A DNA stretch of 15,681 nt from CAWEHU01 sp963808965 (GCA_963808965.1 CAWEHU010000001.1:1-15681); one strand, 5' to 3'. Positions 8,113 to 15,504 are shown, counted from the stretch's first letter. Numbers and translations: made by a program. The notes: generated from the sequence alone by a model not told the origin.

Positions 8113-8568
8113 CTACTTCGTCACGGTCACGTCCACTTTGAGCACGGCATTGCCCGGAACGAGCTTCACCGTGAAGCTGTCCGATCCGGCGAATCCGGGC
8201 GCCGGCGTGTAGTCGATTTGCGTGTCGTCGCCGACCGTATGGACATAGACCTTGCCGTGCGCGGGGCGCCCGGTGAGCAGGCCGGCCCGGTACGGCGTCG
8301 GCCCGGACGACTTCGAGCCGGGCTGGGTGACGGAAATGGCGCACCATCCGCCGTCGTTGCCGACGCTCATCGGCACGGCCGTTTCTTTTCCGGCAGCAGG
8401 CGAAACCTTCGGCACGGTGCAGGCCTTGGCGCCTCCGGTCTGGTCGACGGCATATTGCCGGGTAGGGGGCCGCGGTGGAGGCTTTGGCGCGCAGCCCTGA
8501 GCCAACGCCGCCGTCAGGAGCAGCAAAAGGCACTGGCCGGAGTGCTTAGTCAGCCTCGTTCTCGTCAA
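8113..8568 (-). CDS. Secreted or lipid-anchored beta-rich protein of unknown function
   Basis: A hydrophobic leader (CLLLLLTAALAQGC) is followed by a proline-rich linker (APKPPPRPPTRQ) and a compact domain ending YTPAPGFAGSDSFTVKL and VLKVDVTVTK. That ending resembles the last strands of bacterial Ig-like or cadherin-like repeats, so a single beta-sandwich is likely. Cys26 could be a lipidated cysteine, but the residues before it (A-Q-G) fit the lipobox poorly; ordinary cleavage after ALA is an alternative. I chose the TTG at 8568 because it puts the leader at the N-terminus and has GAGGA four bases upstream; the frame is open to an ATG at 8643, which would add 25 atypical residues. The mature part has two further cysteines (ACTVP, GWCAIS). 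It lies 80 bases downstream of the DUF2934 gene. Function unknown. Confidence 0.75.
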   Translation of the reverse strand: MTRTRLTKHSGQCLLLLLTAALAQGCAPKPPPRPPTRQYAVDQTGGAKACTVPKVSPAAGKETAVPMSVGNDGGWCAISVTQPGSKSSGPTPYRAGLLTGRPAHGKVYVHTVGDDTQIDYTPAPGFAGSDSFTVKLVPGNAVLKVDVTVTK

Positions 8569-8648
8569 AGCATCCTCGCGTTGCCGTCGTTCGGGGCGGA
8601 GTGACAAACACATCCCGCGTTCCCTGTCGAGGGATCGCATCATGCACG

Positions 8649-8903
8649 CTAACGGGGCGCGGTCTGCCGTGAGTTGGAGCCGCCTACGCCGGGTGGGGAG
8701 GATTGCTGCTGGCCCTGGCTCGCCACCCCTGGCCCGGTCGGGCGATCTTGGCGGCTCTTCTGTTGCCCGGATGTCTCCGAAGCCCCGTCCAACTGCCGTT
8801 CCGCCTCGATCCAGTGCTCGTGATGTCGGCCCTCGGGCCTGCCTTCCTGCTCCCAGAGTTCGTAAGCGCGCTCGGCGATTCGTTCCGCCCTCTCATCCGA
8901 CAT
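8649..8903 (-). CDS. DUF2934 domain protein
   Basis: Small cytoplasmic protein of 84 residues with the DUF2934 motif in its first half: ERIAERAYELWEQEGRPEGR, then HHEHWIEAERQL. The second half is polar, low in complexity and rich in Gln, Ser, Gly and Pro (SGQQKSRQDRP, QGQQQSSPPGVGGS), probably disordered. The ATG at 8903 follows a strong GGAGGT site eight bases upstream, so the start is secure. DUF2934 proteins are common in alphaproteobacteria, often in several copies; no biochemical role is established to my knowledge. The gene lies just outside the left end of the IS110 remnant and upstream of the secreted protein on the same strand. Confidence 0.85.
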   Translation of the reverse strand: MSDERAERIAERAYELWEQEGRPEGRHHEHWIEAERQLDGASETSGQQKSRQDRPTGPGVASQGQQQSSPPGVGGSNSRQTAPR

Positions 8904-8979
8904 TCTTTGCTACCTCCATGCCTGGCCGCCGTCCGTGAGGCAGGCGGATAAAGAAGCGTGGCGCGCGCCGGTTCCGGGG

Positions 8980-9032
8980 GGAAGAAGCTATGGGGCCGGT
9001 GCTGATGATCTCAGAGCATCGTCGCTTCTTCC
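8980..9032 (+). other. Leader hairpin upstream of the IS110 transposase
   Basis: GGAAGAAGC (8980-8988) and GCTTCTTCC (9024-9032) form a perfect 9-bp stem. The 35-base loop holds a smaller GATG/CATC pair. The 3' arm ends seven bases before the GGAGA ribosome site (9040-9044) of the transposase start at 9053. It could limit translation from transcripts entering from outside, as leader hairpins do in some insertion sequences, or be part of an IS-encoded RNA. Role inferred. Confidence 0.5.
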
Positions 9033-9052
9033 ACCCGACGGAGACGCCCCCG

Positions 9053-9637
9053 ATGAAGCCGGTAGATGATCTGAGCCGTTCACTTGTGGCCTTTGACCAA
9101 GAGTGCGCATTGGTCGCGGTGATCGAGTTGAGTAACCGAGACTTGGCGCGTCTGGCGGTCGTGGGCGAGCAGATCGAGGCCATCGAGCGCGATAGGTTGG
9201 CGCGTCTTCAGCAAGCGCCGCAGTCGCGATCTAGTGCGATGGTCGCGCTGCTCGCGCGTGTCGTCGGCGTCGGCATCGAGACCGCCGACATGCTGGTCCA
9301 GGAGATCCTATCGCGCCCGCTGCGCGATCGTCGAGCCCTGGCGCGCTACGCGGGGCTGACTGGATCGCCCGATGAGAGCGGCGCCCGGCGACGAGAGAAG
9401 GGGCTAGCCAAGTCCGGCAACGCCCGCGTCCGCCGCGGCCTGATCCAGTTGGCTTGGCGGTTCCTGATGTTCCAGAAAGGCAGCGGCCTAGCGGCTTGGT
9501 ATCGCTACCGGACTGAGGCGGCCCCGACCAGGCGCAAGACATTGATTGTCGCCCTGGCGCGGAAGCTGCTGATCGCCTTCTGGCGGCTGGTGACGACAGG
9601 CGCCGTGCCGGACGGCCTGATCCTGAGGCCGGCTTGA
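9053..9637 (+). CDS. IS110-family transposase, internally deleted remnant
   Basis: Recombinase of the IS110 family. The start ATG at 9053 has a GGAGA site eight bases upstream and gives a typical N-terminus for one alphaproteobacterial IS110 group (MKPVDDLSRSLVAFDQ, then ALVAVIELS). After residue 27 the sequence jumps directly to the coiled-coil and C-terminal transposase domain: NRDLARLAVVGEQIEAIE, ARVVGVGIETADML, ARYAGLTGSPDESG, GLAKSGNARVRRGLIQLAWR and a normal end, LILRPA. The product has 194 residues, against roughly 350-400 for intact members, so an in-frame deletion near 9133 has removed most of the RuvC-like DEDD catalytic domain. It cannot be active alone, although the C-terminal part (with the serine-bearing loop) is intact and open. 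The longer frame starting at 8990 lies inside the leader hairpin and is less likely. Confidence 0.88.
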   Translation: MKPVDDLSRSLVAFDQECALVAVIELSNRDLARLAVVGEQIEAIERDRLARLQQAPQSRSSAMVALLARVVGVGIETADMLVQEILSRPLRDRRALARYAGLTGSPDESGARRREKGLAKSGNARVRRGLIQLAWRFLMFQKGSGLAAWYRYRTEAAPTRRKTLIVALARKLLIAFWRLVTTGAVPDGLILRPA

Positions 9638-10066
9638 GGGAGGCGATCAGCAGGAGGGACGATAGAGCTTAGGCGGCGCTCGCAGGCGCGGATGTCGTCG
9701 ATCAAGATCCGAGGTGGCGGTGACACGAGGAACGCCGTGGCCAATACGCCGAGGGAAGAATGTGCCCGCCGCCTCGGAGCCTCGCACTCGAAGCGAATGG
9801 CTGCTTCATGGTCCAGGCCCCAAGGGCCAACCGAATACAAGGTTGCGGTGCGACTAACGCGCCCGACAGCGAGCTCCCCTCGGATCGAGATTTAAAGCAC
9901 CGTCTGTTGCCTATGCCCGGATCGCGAGCGGCGATGGTCTCCGTTGGCCTGTAACGTCGGCTTGCGCGTAAAACCCAACGGCAGAGTCCGACCCATTGCG
10001 GAAGTTCAACATCAACCACGAGCAATTGGCCTACGTGTTCTCCATTGTATGGCTTAGACTCGCCGC
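9638..10066 (+). other. 429-base gene-free region after the transposase, rich in inverted repeats
   Basis: No credible gene on either strand; the small open frames lack family features. Several stems are visible: CGAGG (9726-9730) with CCTCG (9780-9784), enclosing CCGAGG (9749-9754) with CCTCGG (9772-9777); GGCCC (9816-9820) with GGGCC (9824-9828), flanked by GGT and ACC (9810-9812, 9830-9832); CTCG-GAT-CGAG near 9879-9889; and ACCGTC (9899-9904) with GATGGT (9933-9938, one wobble). The first part is probably the right end of the IS110 element, where IS1111-type members encode a guide (bridge or seek) RNA. Near 10026-10053, TTGGCC and TATGGC spaced by 16 bases could be a weak promoter for the reductase. 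Confidence 0.5.
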
Positions 10067-10624
10067 ATGGGACTATTGACCTTCAGCATCAACGTCACCC
10101 TGGACGGCTGCGTCGACCACCAGGAGGGAATTGCCGACGACGAGACGCACGCCTTCTTCACCCGCCTTATGGACGAGGGCGGGGCGATGCTGTGGGGTCG
10201 CGTCACCTACGAGATGATGGAGAGCTACTGGCCGGCAGTCGCCCGCGGCGACGAGGAGGCGCCGCCGGCGATACGCGAGTGGGCGGTCAAGCTGGAGGCC
10301 AAGCCGAAGTACGTGGTATCGTCGACGCGAAAGGCCTTCCCGTGGACCAACAGCCACCACATCGCCGGCGACCTGCGCACGGGCGTGCAGAGGCTCAAGG
10401 ACGCGACCCCGGCCGGCGTGCTCCTGGGTAGCGGCAAGCTCGCGACTGAGCTGGACCGGCTGGATCTGATCGACGAGTACAATCTCCTCGTCCACCCCAG
10501 GATCGCCGGCCACGGCCCAACCCTCTACCAGAGCGGGCTGCCCAGCACGCGACGGCTCGAGCTGATCTCGGCCACGCCGCTCCGCAGCGGCGCGGTCGCC
10601 ATGCATTACCGGCGCGCCCGCTAA
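10067..10624 (+). CDS. RibD/dihydrofolate-reductase-like family protein
   Basis: Cytoplasmic protein of 185 residues with the RibD C-terminal (DHFR-like) fold, which binds NADPH in its characterised members. Family signs: a first strand with an intact start (MGLLTFSINVTLDGCVD), the MLWGRVTYEMMESYWP segment, KYVVSSTRK, a glycine-rich loop GVLLGSGKLATEL, and DEYNLLVHPRIAGHGPTLY near the end. The length is normal for stand-alone members such as YyaP/YwjB-like proteins. The substrate is unknown; these should not be called true folate enzymes without proof. There is no ribosome site before the ATG at 10067, so translation may be leaderless or from a very short leader. It lies just beyond the IS110 right flank. 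Confidence 0.88.
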   Translation: MGLLTFSINVTLDGCVDHQEGIADDETHAFFTRLMDEGGAMLWGRVTYEMMESYWPAVARGDEEAPPAIREWAVKLEAKPKYVVSSTRKAFPWTNSHHIAGDLRTGVQRLKDATPAGVLLGSGKLATELDRLDLIDEYNLLVHPRIAGHGPTLYQSGLPSTRRLELISATPLRSGAVAMHYRRAR

Positions 10625-11031
10625 TCCAGAGCAGCCTCTTCGCGCCCAGCTCGCGCGCCTGCGCGCCGTAGGAAGCCTTCTCGCCGCGCAACACGGCATA
10701 CCCGCTGCTGCTGCCATGGGAGCTCGGTTGATCAGGACGGAGGCCTTGTGGGGAATGGCGGCTTCCCACCCTTCTCGGAACTTCAGAATGTCTGCTCGCA
10801 GGGGCTTGACAGAGAATTCAGATTATCGCGACCGACACGCCGAAAGCCGGTTGCGCCGAAGGTCGCTTCTGGGACACACACGATCGAATTTCCGCGGGGT
10901 GGGGGAGAGAATCTTTGGCTATTGTCAACGGAACTTGATTAGCATCCGACGGCGGCAGCACGGCATTGGCAGCGAACGGGGCAGGCTACCAAGGCGTTTG
11001 AACACCGAGGCTTAGAAGAAGGATTGGGGGA
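10625..11031. other. 407-base gap between the reductase and the DUF2939 gene
   Basis: No gene I can support. GCGCG (10653-10657) and CGCGC (10662-10666) form a small hairpin about 30 bases after the reductase stop, possibly a weak terminator without a T run. On the minus strand, 10627-10715 reads as a protein-like stretch (GYAVLRGEKASYGAQAREL, then GAKRLLW) with no start site or family I can name; it may be a gene fragment. A TTGACA at 10806-10811 has no matching -10 box. Confidence 0.4.
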
Positions 11032-11613
11032 ATGGGCGCGGCGATGCGGAAGAAGGCCTTAATGGCCCTCGGGGTTCTTGCGGCCGGGTACGTGGCTTAT
11101 CCGTACGTCACGTTACTCCGCCTCGGAGATGCGATCCGCCGTGGAGACGCGACCCCGCTCGAGGCGCTGGTCGAGTGGGATCAGGTGCGCGAGGGTATCA
11201 AGGAGGACATCTGCGACAACGTCTTGCCCGCTCCCCCCGTCCAGCAGACCGCCGAGGATCATCAAAGCGGCTCTCTGCCACCGTTCGGTTTCTCGTTCGT
11301 GCGCGGGATCGCCGGCAACGTCATCGACAAGAACGTGACGCCGACCGCTCTGGTCAGCGCGGCGCAGCACTTCAATTCCGGGGATTCCGACCGCGCCGAG
11401 TTCGAGCGGACCCGCCGAGCCGCCCGCCAATCCCCGCATCGTGTGGGCCTTCTTCGACAGCGCCACGAGTTTCTGTGTCGAGCTTATGCCGCCTGGGGAT
11501 GCCACCGCGCATCAGCCCATCCGCATTCAGATGGAGCTTACGCGCGGCCAGTGGAAAGTGACCCGCGCTTGGTTGCCCCCGCCATGCTCGTCCAGGCCAA
11601 CGCGCGCACCTGA
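11032..11613 (+). CDS. DUF2939-like membrane-anchored protein (two compensating frameshifts)
   Basis: Predicted inner-membrane-anchored protein with its body in the periplasm. It has one N-terminal hydrophobic helix (KALMALGVLAAGYVAYPYVT) followed by LLRLGDAIRRGDATPLEALV and EWDQVREGIKEDICD, the pattern of the DUF2939 family. LPPFGFSFVRGIAGNVIDK comes next. At about 11390-11402 the frame shifts, and the continuation is read in another frame (PPANPRIVWAFFDSATSF, ELMPPGDATAHQP, RGQWKVTRAWLP) until the C run near 11575-11579, where the original frame returns (AMLVQANART, stop 11611-11613). The total is about 193 residues. The start at 11032 has AAGGA upstream; 11044 is an alternative. The two shifts cancel, so an automatic call would give a wrong middle section. 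Function not known. Confidence 0.7.
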   Translation: MGAAMRKKALMALGVLAAGYVAYPYVTLLRLGDAIRRGDATPLEALVEWDQVREGIKEDICDNVLPAPPVQQTAEDHQSGSLPPFGFSFVRGIAGNVIDKNVTPTALVSAAQHFNSGDSDRAEFERTRRAARQSPHRVGLLRQRHEFLCRAYAAWGCHRASAHPHSDGAYARPVESDPRLVAPAMLVQANART

Positions 11614-11705
11614 GCGTTCCCGGCTACCGCCCACCCCTGCTCACTGCTTGACGGGTCTCGCGAGGCCGCTGACTCTCCGCGCGGATGGAGCAGGAGAAGT
11701 CCGGG

Positions 11706-12710
11706 ATGAGCCTTCCGCAGAGCATGACCTTCATCGCGGCAGAGGGCGCCGGTGGGCCGGAGGTTCTGAAACCGGCCAGGGCTCCGCTGCCGCAGCCGAA
11801 GCCCGACGAGGTGTTGATCCGCGTGCTGGCCGCAGGCGTGAACCGGCCGGATGTGCAGCAGCGCAAAGGCGTCTACCCGCCGCCGCCCGGAGCCAGCCCG
11901 ATCATCGGTCTCGAAGTCGCGGGGGAGGTGGCGGCCGCGGGGCCGGATGCTGCCGGCCTCCAGCTCGGCGATCGCGTCTGTGCGCTGACCAACGGCGGCG
12001 CCTACGCCGAATACTGCACCGCGCCGGCGGCTCAGTGCCTCCCCTGGCCGAAGGGCTACGACGCCATCCGCGCCGCGGCGCTGCCGGAGAACTACTTCAC
12101 GGTCTGGGCTAATTTGTTCGGTCACGGCCGGCTGCAAAGCGGCGAGAGCGTGCTCGTGCATGGGGGTACGTCGGGGATCGGCGTCACCGCGATCCAGCTA
12201 GCGCACGAATTCGGCTCCAAGGTGTTCGCCACCGCCGGCTCGGACGAGAAGTGCGAGGCCTGTCGCAAGTTGGGCGCCGACGCGGCAATCAATTACCGGA
12301 CGGCGGATTTCGTTGAAGAAGTGAAGCGTCTGACCGACGGCCGGGGCGTGGACGTGGTGCTCGACATGGTGGGGGCGCCGTACGCCGCGCGCAACCTGCG
12401 CTGCCTCGCGATGGACGGACGGCTCGTGCTGATCGCGTTCATGCAGGGATCGAAGGTCGAGCAGTTCGATCTGCTGCCGATCATGTTGCGCCGCCTGACC
12501 ATCACCGGCTCCACCATGCGCCCGCGCACCACGGCTCAGAAAGGTGCTCTCGCGAAGGCGTTGCGCGAGCAAGTTTGGCCGGTGCTCGACCAGGGCCGCG
12601 CCGGCCCAGTGATCTATAAGGTATTTCCGCTGGCGCAAGCGTCGGAGGCGCACGCGTTGATGGAGAGCAGTACTCACGTAGGCAAGATCATGCTGCAGGT
12701 GGCAACCTGA
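11706..12710 (+). CDS. NAD(P)H quinone oxidoreductase, PIG3 type
   Basis: Zinc-free medium-chain dehydrogenase/reductase that reduces quinones or related electrophiles with NADPH. The protein has 334 residues. It has the N-terminal GroES-like domain (GPEVLKPARAPLPQPKPDEV, AAGVNRPDVQQRKGVYPPP, PIIGLEVAGEV, GDRVCALTNGGAYAEY) and a Rossmann domain with GGTSGIG at 153-159, then KLGADAAINY, GRGVDVVLDMVG and STMRPRT near the C-terminal side. The first domain's pattern and NYFTVWANLF fit the PIG3 subgroup (TIGR02824). I start at the ATG at 11706, which follows AGGAG; an ATG at 11685 adds seven residues and has a weaker site. It is followed after 39 bases by the hydroxyacid dehydrogenase on the same strand. 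The sequence is intact. Confidence 0.93.
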   Translation: MSLPQSMTFIAAEGAGGPEVLKPARAPLPQPKPDEVLIRVLAAGVNRPDVQQRKGVYPPPPGASPIIGLEVAGEVAAAGPDAAGLQLGDRVCALTNGGAYAEYCTAPAAQCLPWPKGYDAIRAAALPENYFTVWANLFGHGRLQSGESVLVHGGTSGIGVTAIQLAHEFGSKVFATAGSDEKCEACRKLGADAAINYRTADFVEEVKRLTDGRGVDVVLDMVGAPYAARNLRCLAMDGRLVLIAFMQGSKVEQFDLLPIMLRRLTITGSTMRPRTTAQKGALAKALREQVWPVLDQGRAGPVIYKVFPLAQASEAHALMESSTHVGKIMLQVAT

Positions 12711-12749
12711 CCCTGTTCGGTGGAGGATAGCAGACAAGGAGAAGGCGGA

Positions 12750-13752
12750 ATGGTCACGGTACTCTACCCCGAGGCGATGTATCCGGACGACACGACGGAG
12801 CGAGAGATTTTCGGCCCGGAGACGCGCATCCTTTTGCGTGACACACGGAGCCTCGCCGAACTGTCGGACGCCGACTGCGCCGAGACCGACGGGCTGATGA
12901 TCTTCCGTCATTTCGTTTCGGCGGCCGATCTGGCGCGCTTTCCCCGGCTGCGCGCGATCGTGCGCATGGGCGTGGGCTATGACCGGATCGATCGTCCGGC
13001 GGCCGCGCAGCGCAACGTGCTTGTCTGCAACATTCCGGACTATGGGACGACCGAGGTTGCCGACCACGCCATCGCGCTCGCGCTCACGCTGCGGCGCGGC
13101 CTGCTGCTGCACCACGAAGCGCAGCGGCGGGATCCGCCTGCTCCCTGGCTGCCGATCGAAGATCCGCTGCTGCGGCGCTTGTCGGTGCAAACCTTCGGCG
13201 TGGTCGGGCTTGGCCGCATCGGCACCGCTGGCGGCGCTGCGAGCCAAGGCGCTCGGGTTCCGGGTGGTGTTCTACGACCCGTATCTCCCGAACGGGACCG
13301 ATCTGGCGATCGGCGTCGGCCGCGCACCGACCCTGCCGGAGCTGTTGCGACAAGCCGATGTCCTTTCGATCCACGCCCCCCTGACGCGGCATACGCGCGG
13401 GCTGATCGGGCGTGCCGAGCTTGAATTGTTGCCGCGCGGCGCGGTGGTCGTGAACACGGCGCGCGGGCCGATTCTCGATCTCGATGCGCTCGGTCCCTTG
13501 ATCCGCTCGGGGCAGATCGCCGGCGCGGGGCTCGACGTGGTCCCGGTGGAGCCGCCCGTCGAGCCGGTGCCGGAGCTGCTTCGCGCCTACCGCGCCCGCG
13601 AGCCCTGGCTCGAGGGCCGGCTCATCGTGACGCCCCATTCCGCCTACTGGACTCCGGAGGCTGCCCGCGACATCCGCGTGAAATCCGCCGAGACGATGCG
13701 GGCCGCGCTGACCGACCGGCCCCAGAACGTGATCACGCCCGAGATGGACTGA
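12750..13752 (+). CDS. D-2-hydroxyacid dehydrogenase, CtBP-like (one frameshift)
   Basis: NAD(P)-dependent dehydrogenase that interconverts 2-hydroxy and 2-oxo acids. The start at 12750 has AAGGAG eight bases upstream. The substrate domain comes first (FPRLRAIVRMGVGYDRID, NIPDYGTTEVADHAIAL), then the NAD-binding motif GLGRIG at 153-158. After GLGRIGTA one extra G at 13230-13231 throws the frame; removing it gives AALRAKALGFRVVFYDPY and an open frame to the stop at 13750-13752, 333 residues in total. The catalytic residues are present: Arg in VVNTARGPILD, Glu in the VEPPVEP region, and His in TPHSAYWTPEA. The broad family gives no firm substrate; the C-terminal-binding-protein-like group is my best placement. 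It is likely co-transcribed with the upstream oxidoreductase. Confidence 0.9.
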
Positions 13753-13874
13753 GCGCATCCGAGGGCGAGCAATCATGCGGTGGTCGGCCGTGACGAGCCC
13801 CTCTGCACCTGGCGCGGTTCGATTGCACGGCGCGCGCGATCATCAGTTCGGCCTCGATCCCGCCGGCCGGACTG

Positions 13875-14747
13875 GTGCAGTTGGGCGGGTCGGTCCTGCT
13901 GCTCAGCAGCGCCTGGCCACTCACCAAGCAGGCGATTCAGCTAGGCGCATCGCCGCTCTGGTTCGCTGAGGGGAGGGCTGTCCTGTCGGGGATCGTGGCG
14001 CTCCTCTTCGTCTGCCTGACCGGACGATTGCGGACGCCGCGTCGCGCCGACCTGCCGGCCACCTTCGCCATCGGCCTGTTCCAACTCGCCGGATTTTTCG
14101 CTCTTGCCCATGCCGCCGTTGCCTGGGTACCGGCCGGGAGGACCGCTGTTCTCGCCAATACCACGACGATCTTCGTCGTCCCGCTTTCGCTCTTGGTATT
14201 GCATGAGCGCATTTCGTCCCGGCGTTGGATCGCGACCGCGCTTGGGCTGGGCGGGGTGGTCGTGCTGATGGGACCCTGGGCGATCGACTGGAGCCGCCGC
14301 GACATATTGGTGGGTCACGCCTTCCTGCTCGGGGCGGCGCTATCCTGGTCGATCGCGATCATCGTGATCCGGCGCGCGCCGCCGCGCCTCTCGATGCTCG
14401 AGCTCATGCCTTGGTGCTTCGCCATCGCTTCGCTCGCGATGCTGCCATCGGTGCTTTTCGAGGCCCCGCACGGCGGCTACGGGCCACATCCGCTCGCATG
14501 GGCTTGGCTTGGCTTCATCGGGCTGTTCGCCGGTCCGGTCGGAACGTGGTGCGTCATGCAGGCGACCGCGACACTTCCGACGGTGGTCAGCTCCGTCGGC
14601 TTCCTGGCGACCCCGGCTGTTGGCCTGATCCTCTCCAATCTGATGCTGGACGAACCGCTCACCCCGGATCTGCTGACCGGCTCGGCGCTGATCCTCGGCG
14701 GGGTAGGGGTGGCGGCCTGGCCTACCCGCCGGGCACGAGCCGCATGA
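13875..14747 (+). CDS. EamA/DMT-family transporter
   Basis: Inner-membrane drug/metabolite exporter with ten predicted helices in two EamA repeats, 290 residues from the GTG at 13875. Visible helices include GSVLLLSSAWPLTK, AVLSGIVALLFVCL, FAIGLFQLAGFFALAHAAV, TTTIFVVPLSLLVLHE, LGLGGVVVLMGPWAI, HAFLLGAALSWSIAIIVI and ALILGGVGVAAW; the segments ANTTTIFVVPLS and LATPAVGLILS are the repeated ends of each EamA unit. The start is uncertain: no ribosome site precedes 13875, and the frame continues upstream with plausible coding sequence (RFDCTARAIISSAS) to a stop at 13791. An ATG at 13775 in another frame could be the true start if one base is wrong near 13811. Substrate unknown. Its stop overlaps the next ATG (ATGA). 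Confidence 0.88.
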   Translation: MQLGGSVLLLSSAWPLTKQAIQLGASPLWFAEGRAVLSGIVALLFVCLTGRLRTPRRADLPATFAIGLFQLAGFFALAHAAVAWVPAGRTAVLANTTTIFVVPLSLLVLHERISSRRWIATALGLGGVVVLMGPWAIDWSRRDILVGHAFLLGAALSWSIAIIVIRRAPPRLSMLELMPWCFAIASLAMLPSVLFEAPHGGYGPHPLAWAWLGFIGLFAGPVGTWCVMQATATLPTVVSSVGFLATPAVGLILSNLMLDEPLTPDLLTGSALILGGVGVAAWPTRRARAA

Positions 14748-15504
14748 TCTTGCACGTAGTGGAGGCCGGGAAGGGTGAGCCGCTGGTGCTGCTGCACGGC
14801 CTGTTCGGCGCCGCGCAGAATTTCGGCGCGATACAGCGGCGGCTGGCGGCGCGCTTTCGCGTGCTGGCGCTCGATCTGCGCAATCACGGGTCCAGTCCGC
14901 ATCATCCGGACATGTCGTACGCGGCGATGGCGGGGGATGTGCTGGAGACGCTCGCGGCCCAGTCCGCGCTCCCGTGCGCGCTCATGGGGCATTCGATGGG
15001 GGGAAAGGTCGCCATGCGCGCGGCGCTCGGCCAGGCGAACGCGATCTCGCGACTGATCGTTTCCGACATCGCCCCCGTGCCTACCCGCCGGCTTTCCGGG
15101 CCTACGCTCAGGCCATGCAGGCGATCCCGCTCGAGCCCGGCCTGACGCGCGCGAAGGCCGATGCCGCGCTCGCCAAGGTGATACCGGAGGCGAGCATCCG
15201 GGCTTTCCTGTTGCAGAACCTCCGCTTCGGCGAGGCGCCCGCCTGGCGTATTGGGTCTCGAGGAAATCGCGGCTTCCCTGCCGGTCATCGAAGGGTGGGA
15301 GGCGCCGGCCGGCGCGACCTATCCCGGTCCCGCCTTGTTCGTCTCGGGCGTCCGTTCGGACTACATCCAGGTCCAGTACCGCCCGGCGATCCCGCGCTGT
15401 TCCCAGCCGCGCGGTTCGTGGCCGTGAAGGACGCGGGTCACTGGGTGCACGCCGACAATCCGGAGGGTTTCCTCGGCGTGCTCGGCGCGTTCCTGGCCCT
15501 GTAA
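14744..15504 (+). CDS. Alpha/beta hydrolase, YbfF-like esterase (three frameshifts)
   Basis: Cytoplasmic serine hydrolase of the alpha/beta fold. The ATG at 14744 overlaps the transporter stop. Intact first part: LVLLHGLFGAAQNF (oxyanion region, about 14-27), LALDLRNHGSSPH, and the nucleophile elbow GHSMGG with Ser84. Three single-base errors follow: one base missing at 15080-15081 (after DIAPV, then YPPAFRAYAQAM), one extra G at 15253-15255 (after APAWRI, then LEEIAASLPVIEGW), and one base missing at 15391-15393 (after YRPAI, then ALFPAARFVAVK). The final section has the catalytic His in DAGHWVHAD; the acid is probably the Asp in VSGVRSDYI. The repaired length is 253 residues, standard for YbfF-type esterases, which act on short acyl esters or acyl-CoA in characterised members. 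The substrate here is unknown. Confidence 0.88.

Larger units (their letters stand above)
8980..10066 (+). mobile_element. IS110-family element, internally deleted (boundaries approximate)
   Basis: The element is recognised from its transposase remnant (9053-9637). The left edge must lie between the DUF2934 ribosome site (about 8915) and 9053; the right edge lies somewhere between 9638 and the reductase start at 10067. IS110 elements lack conventional terminal inverted repeats and target duplications, so I cannot fix the ends by eye. A hairpin lies just before the transposase, and about 430 bases rich in inverted repeats follow it. The limits given are the outer plausible span on the right and the hairpin on the left. 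Confidence 0.6.

Noticed and set aside
9505..10025. Small open frames on both strands in the IS110 right flank
   Set aside because: Low-information proteins without ribosome sites; the nested stems fit a non-coding end better.
10806..10828. Possible promoter beginning with TTGACA
   Set aside because: No acceptable -10 box at 16-18 bases; sequence there is CGACCG.
12198..13247. 349-codon minus-strand open frame
   Set aside because: Antisense to the quinone oxidoreductase and hydroxyacid dehydrogenase, both with clear motifs.
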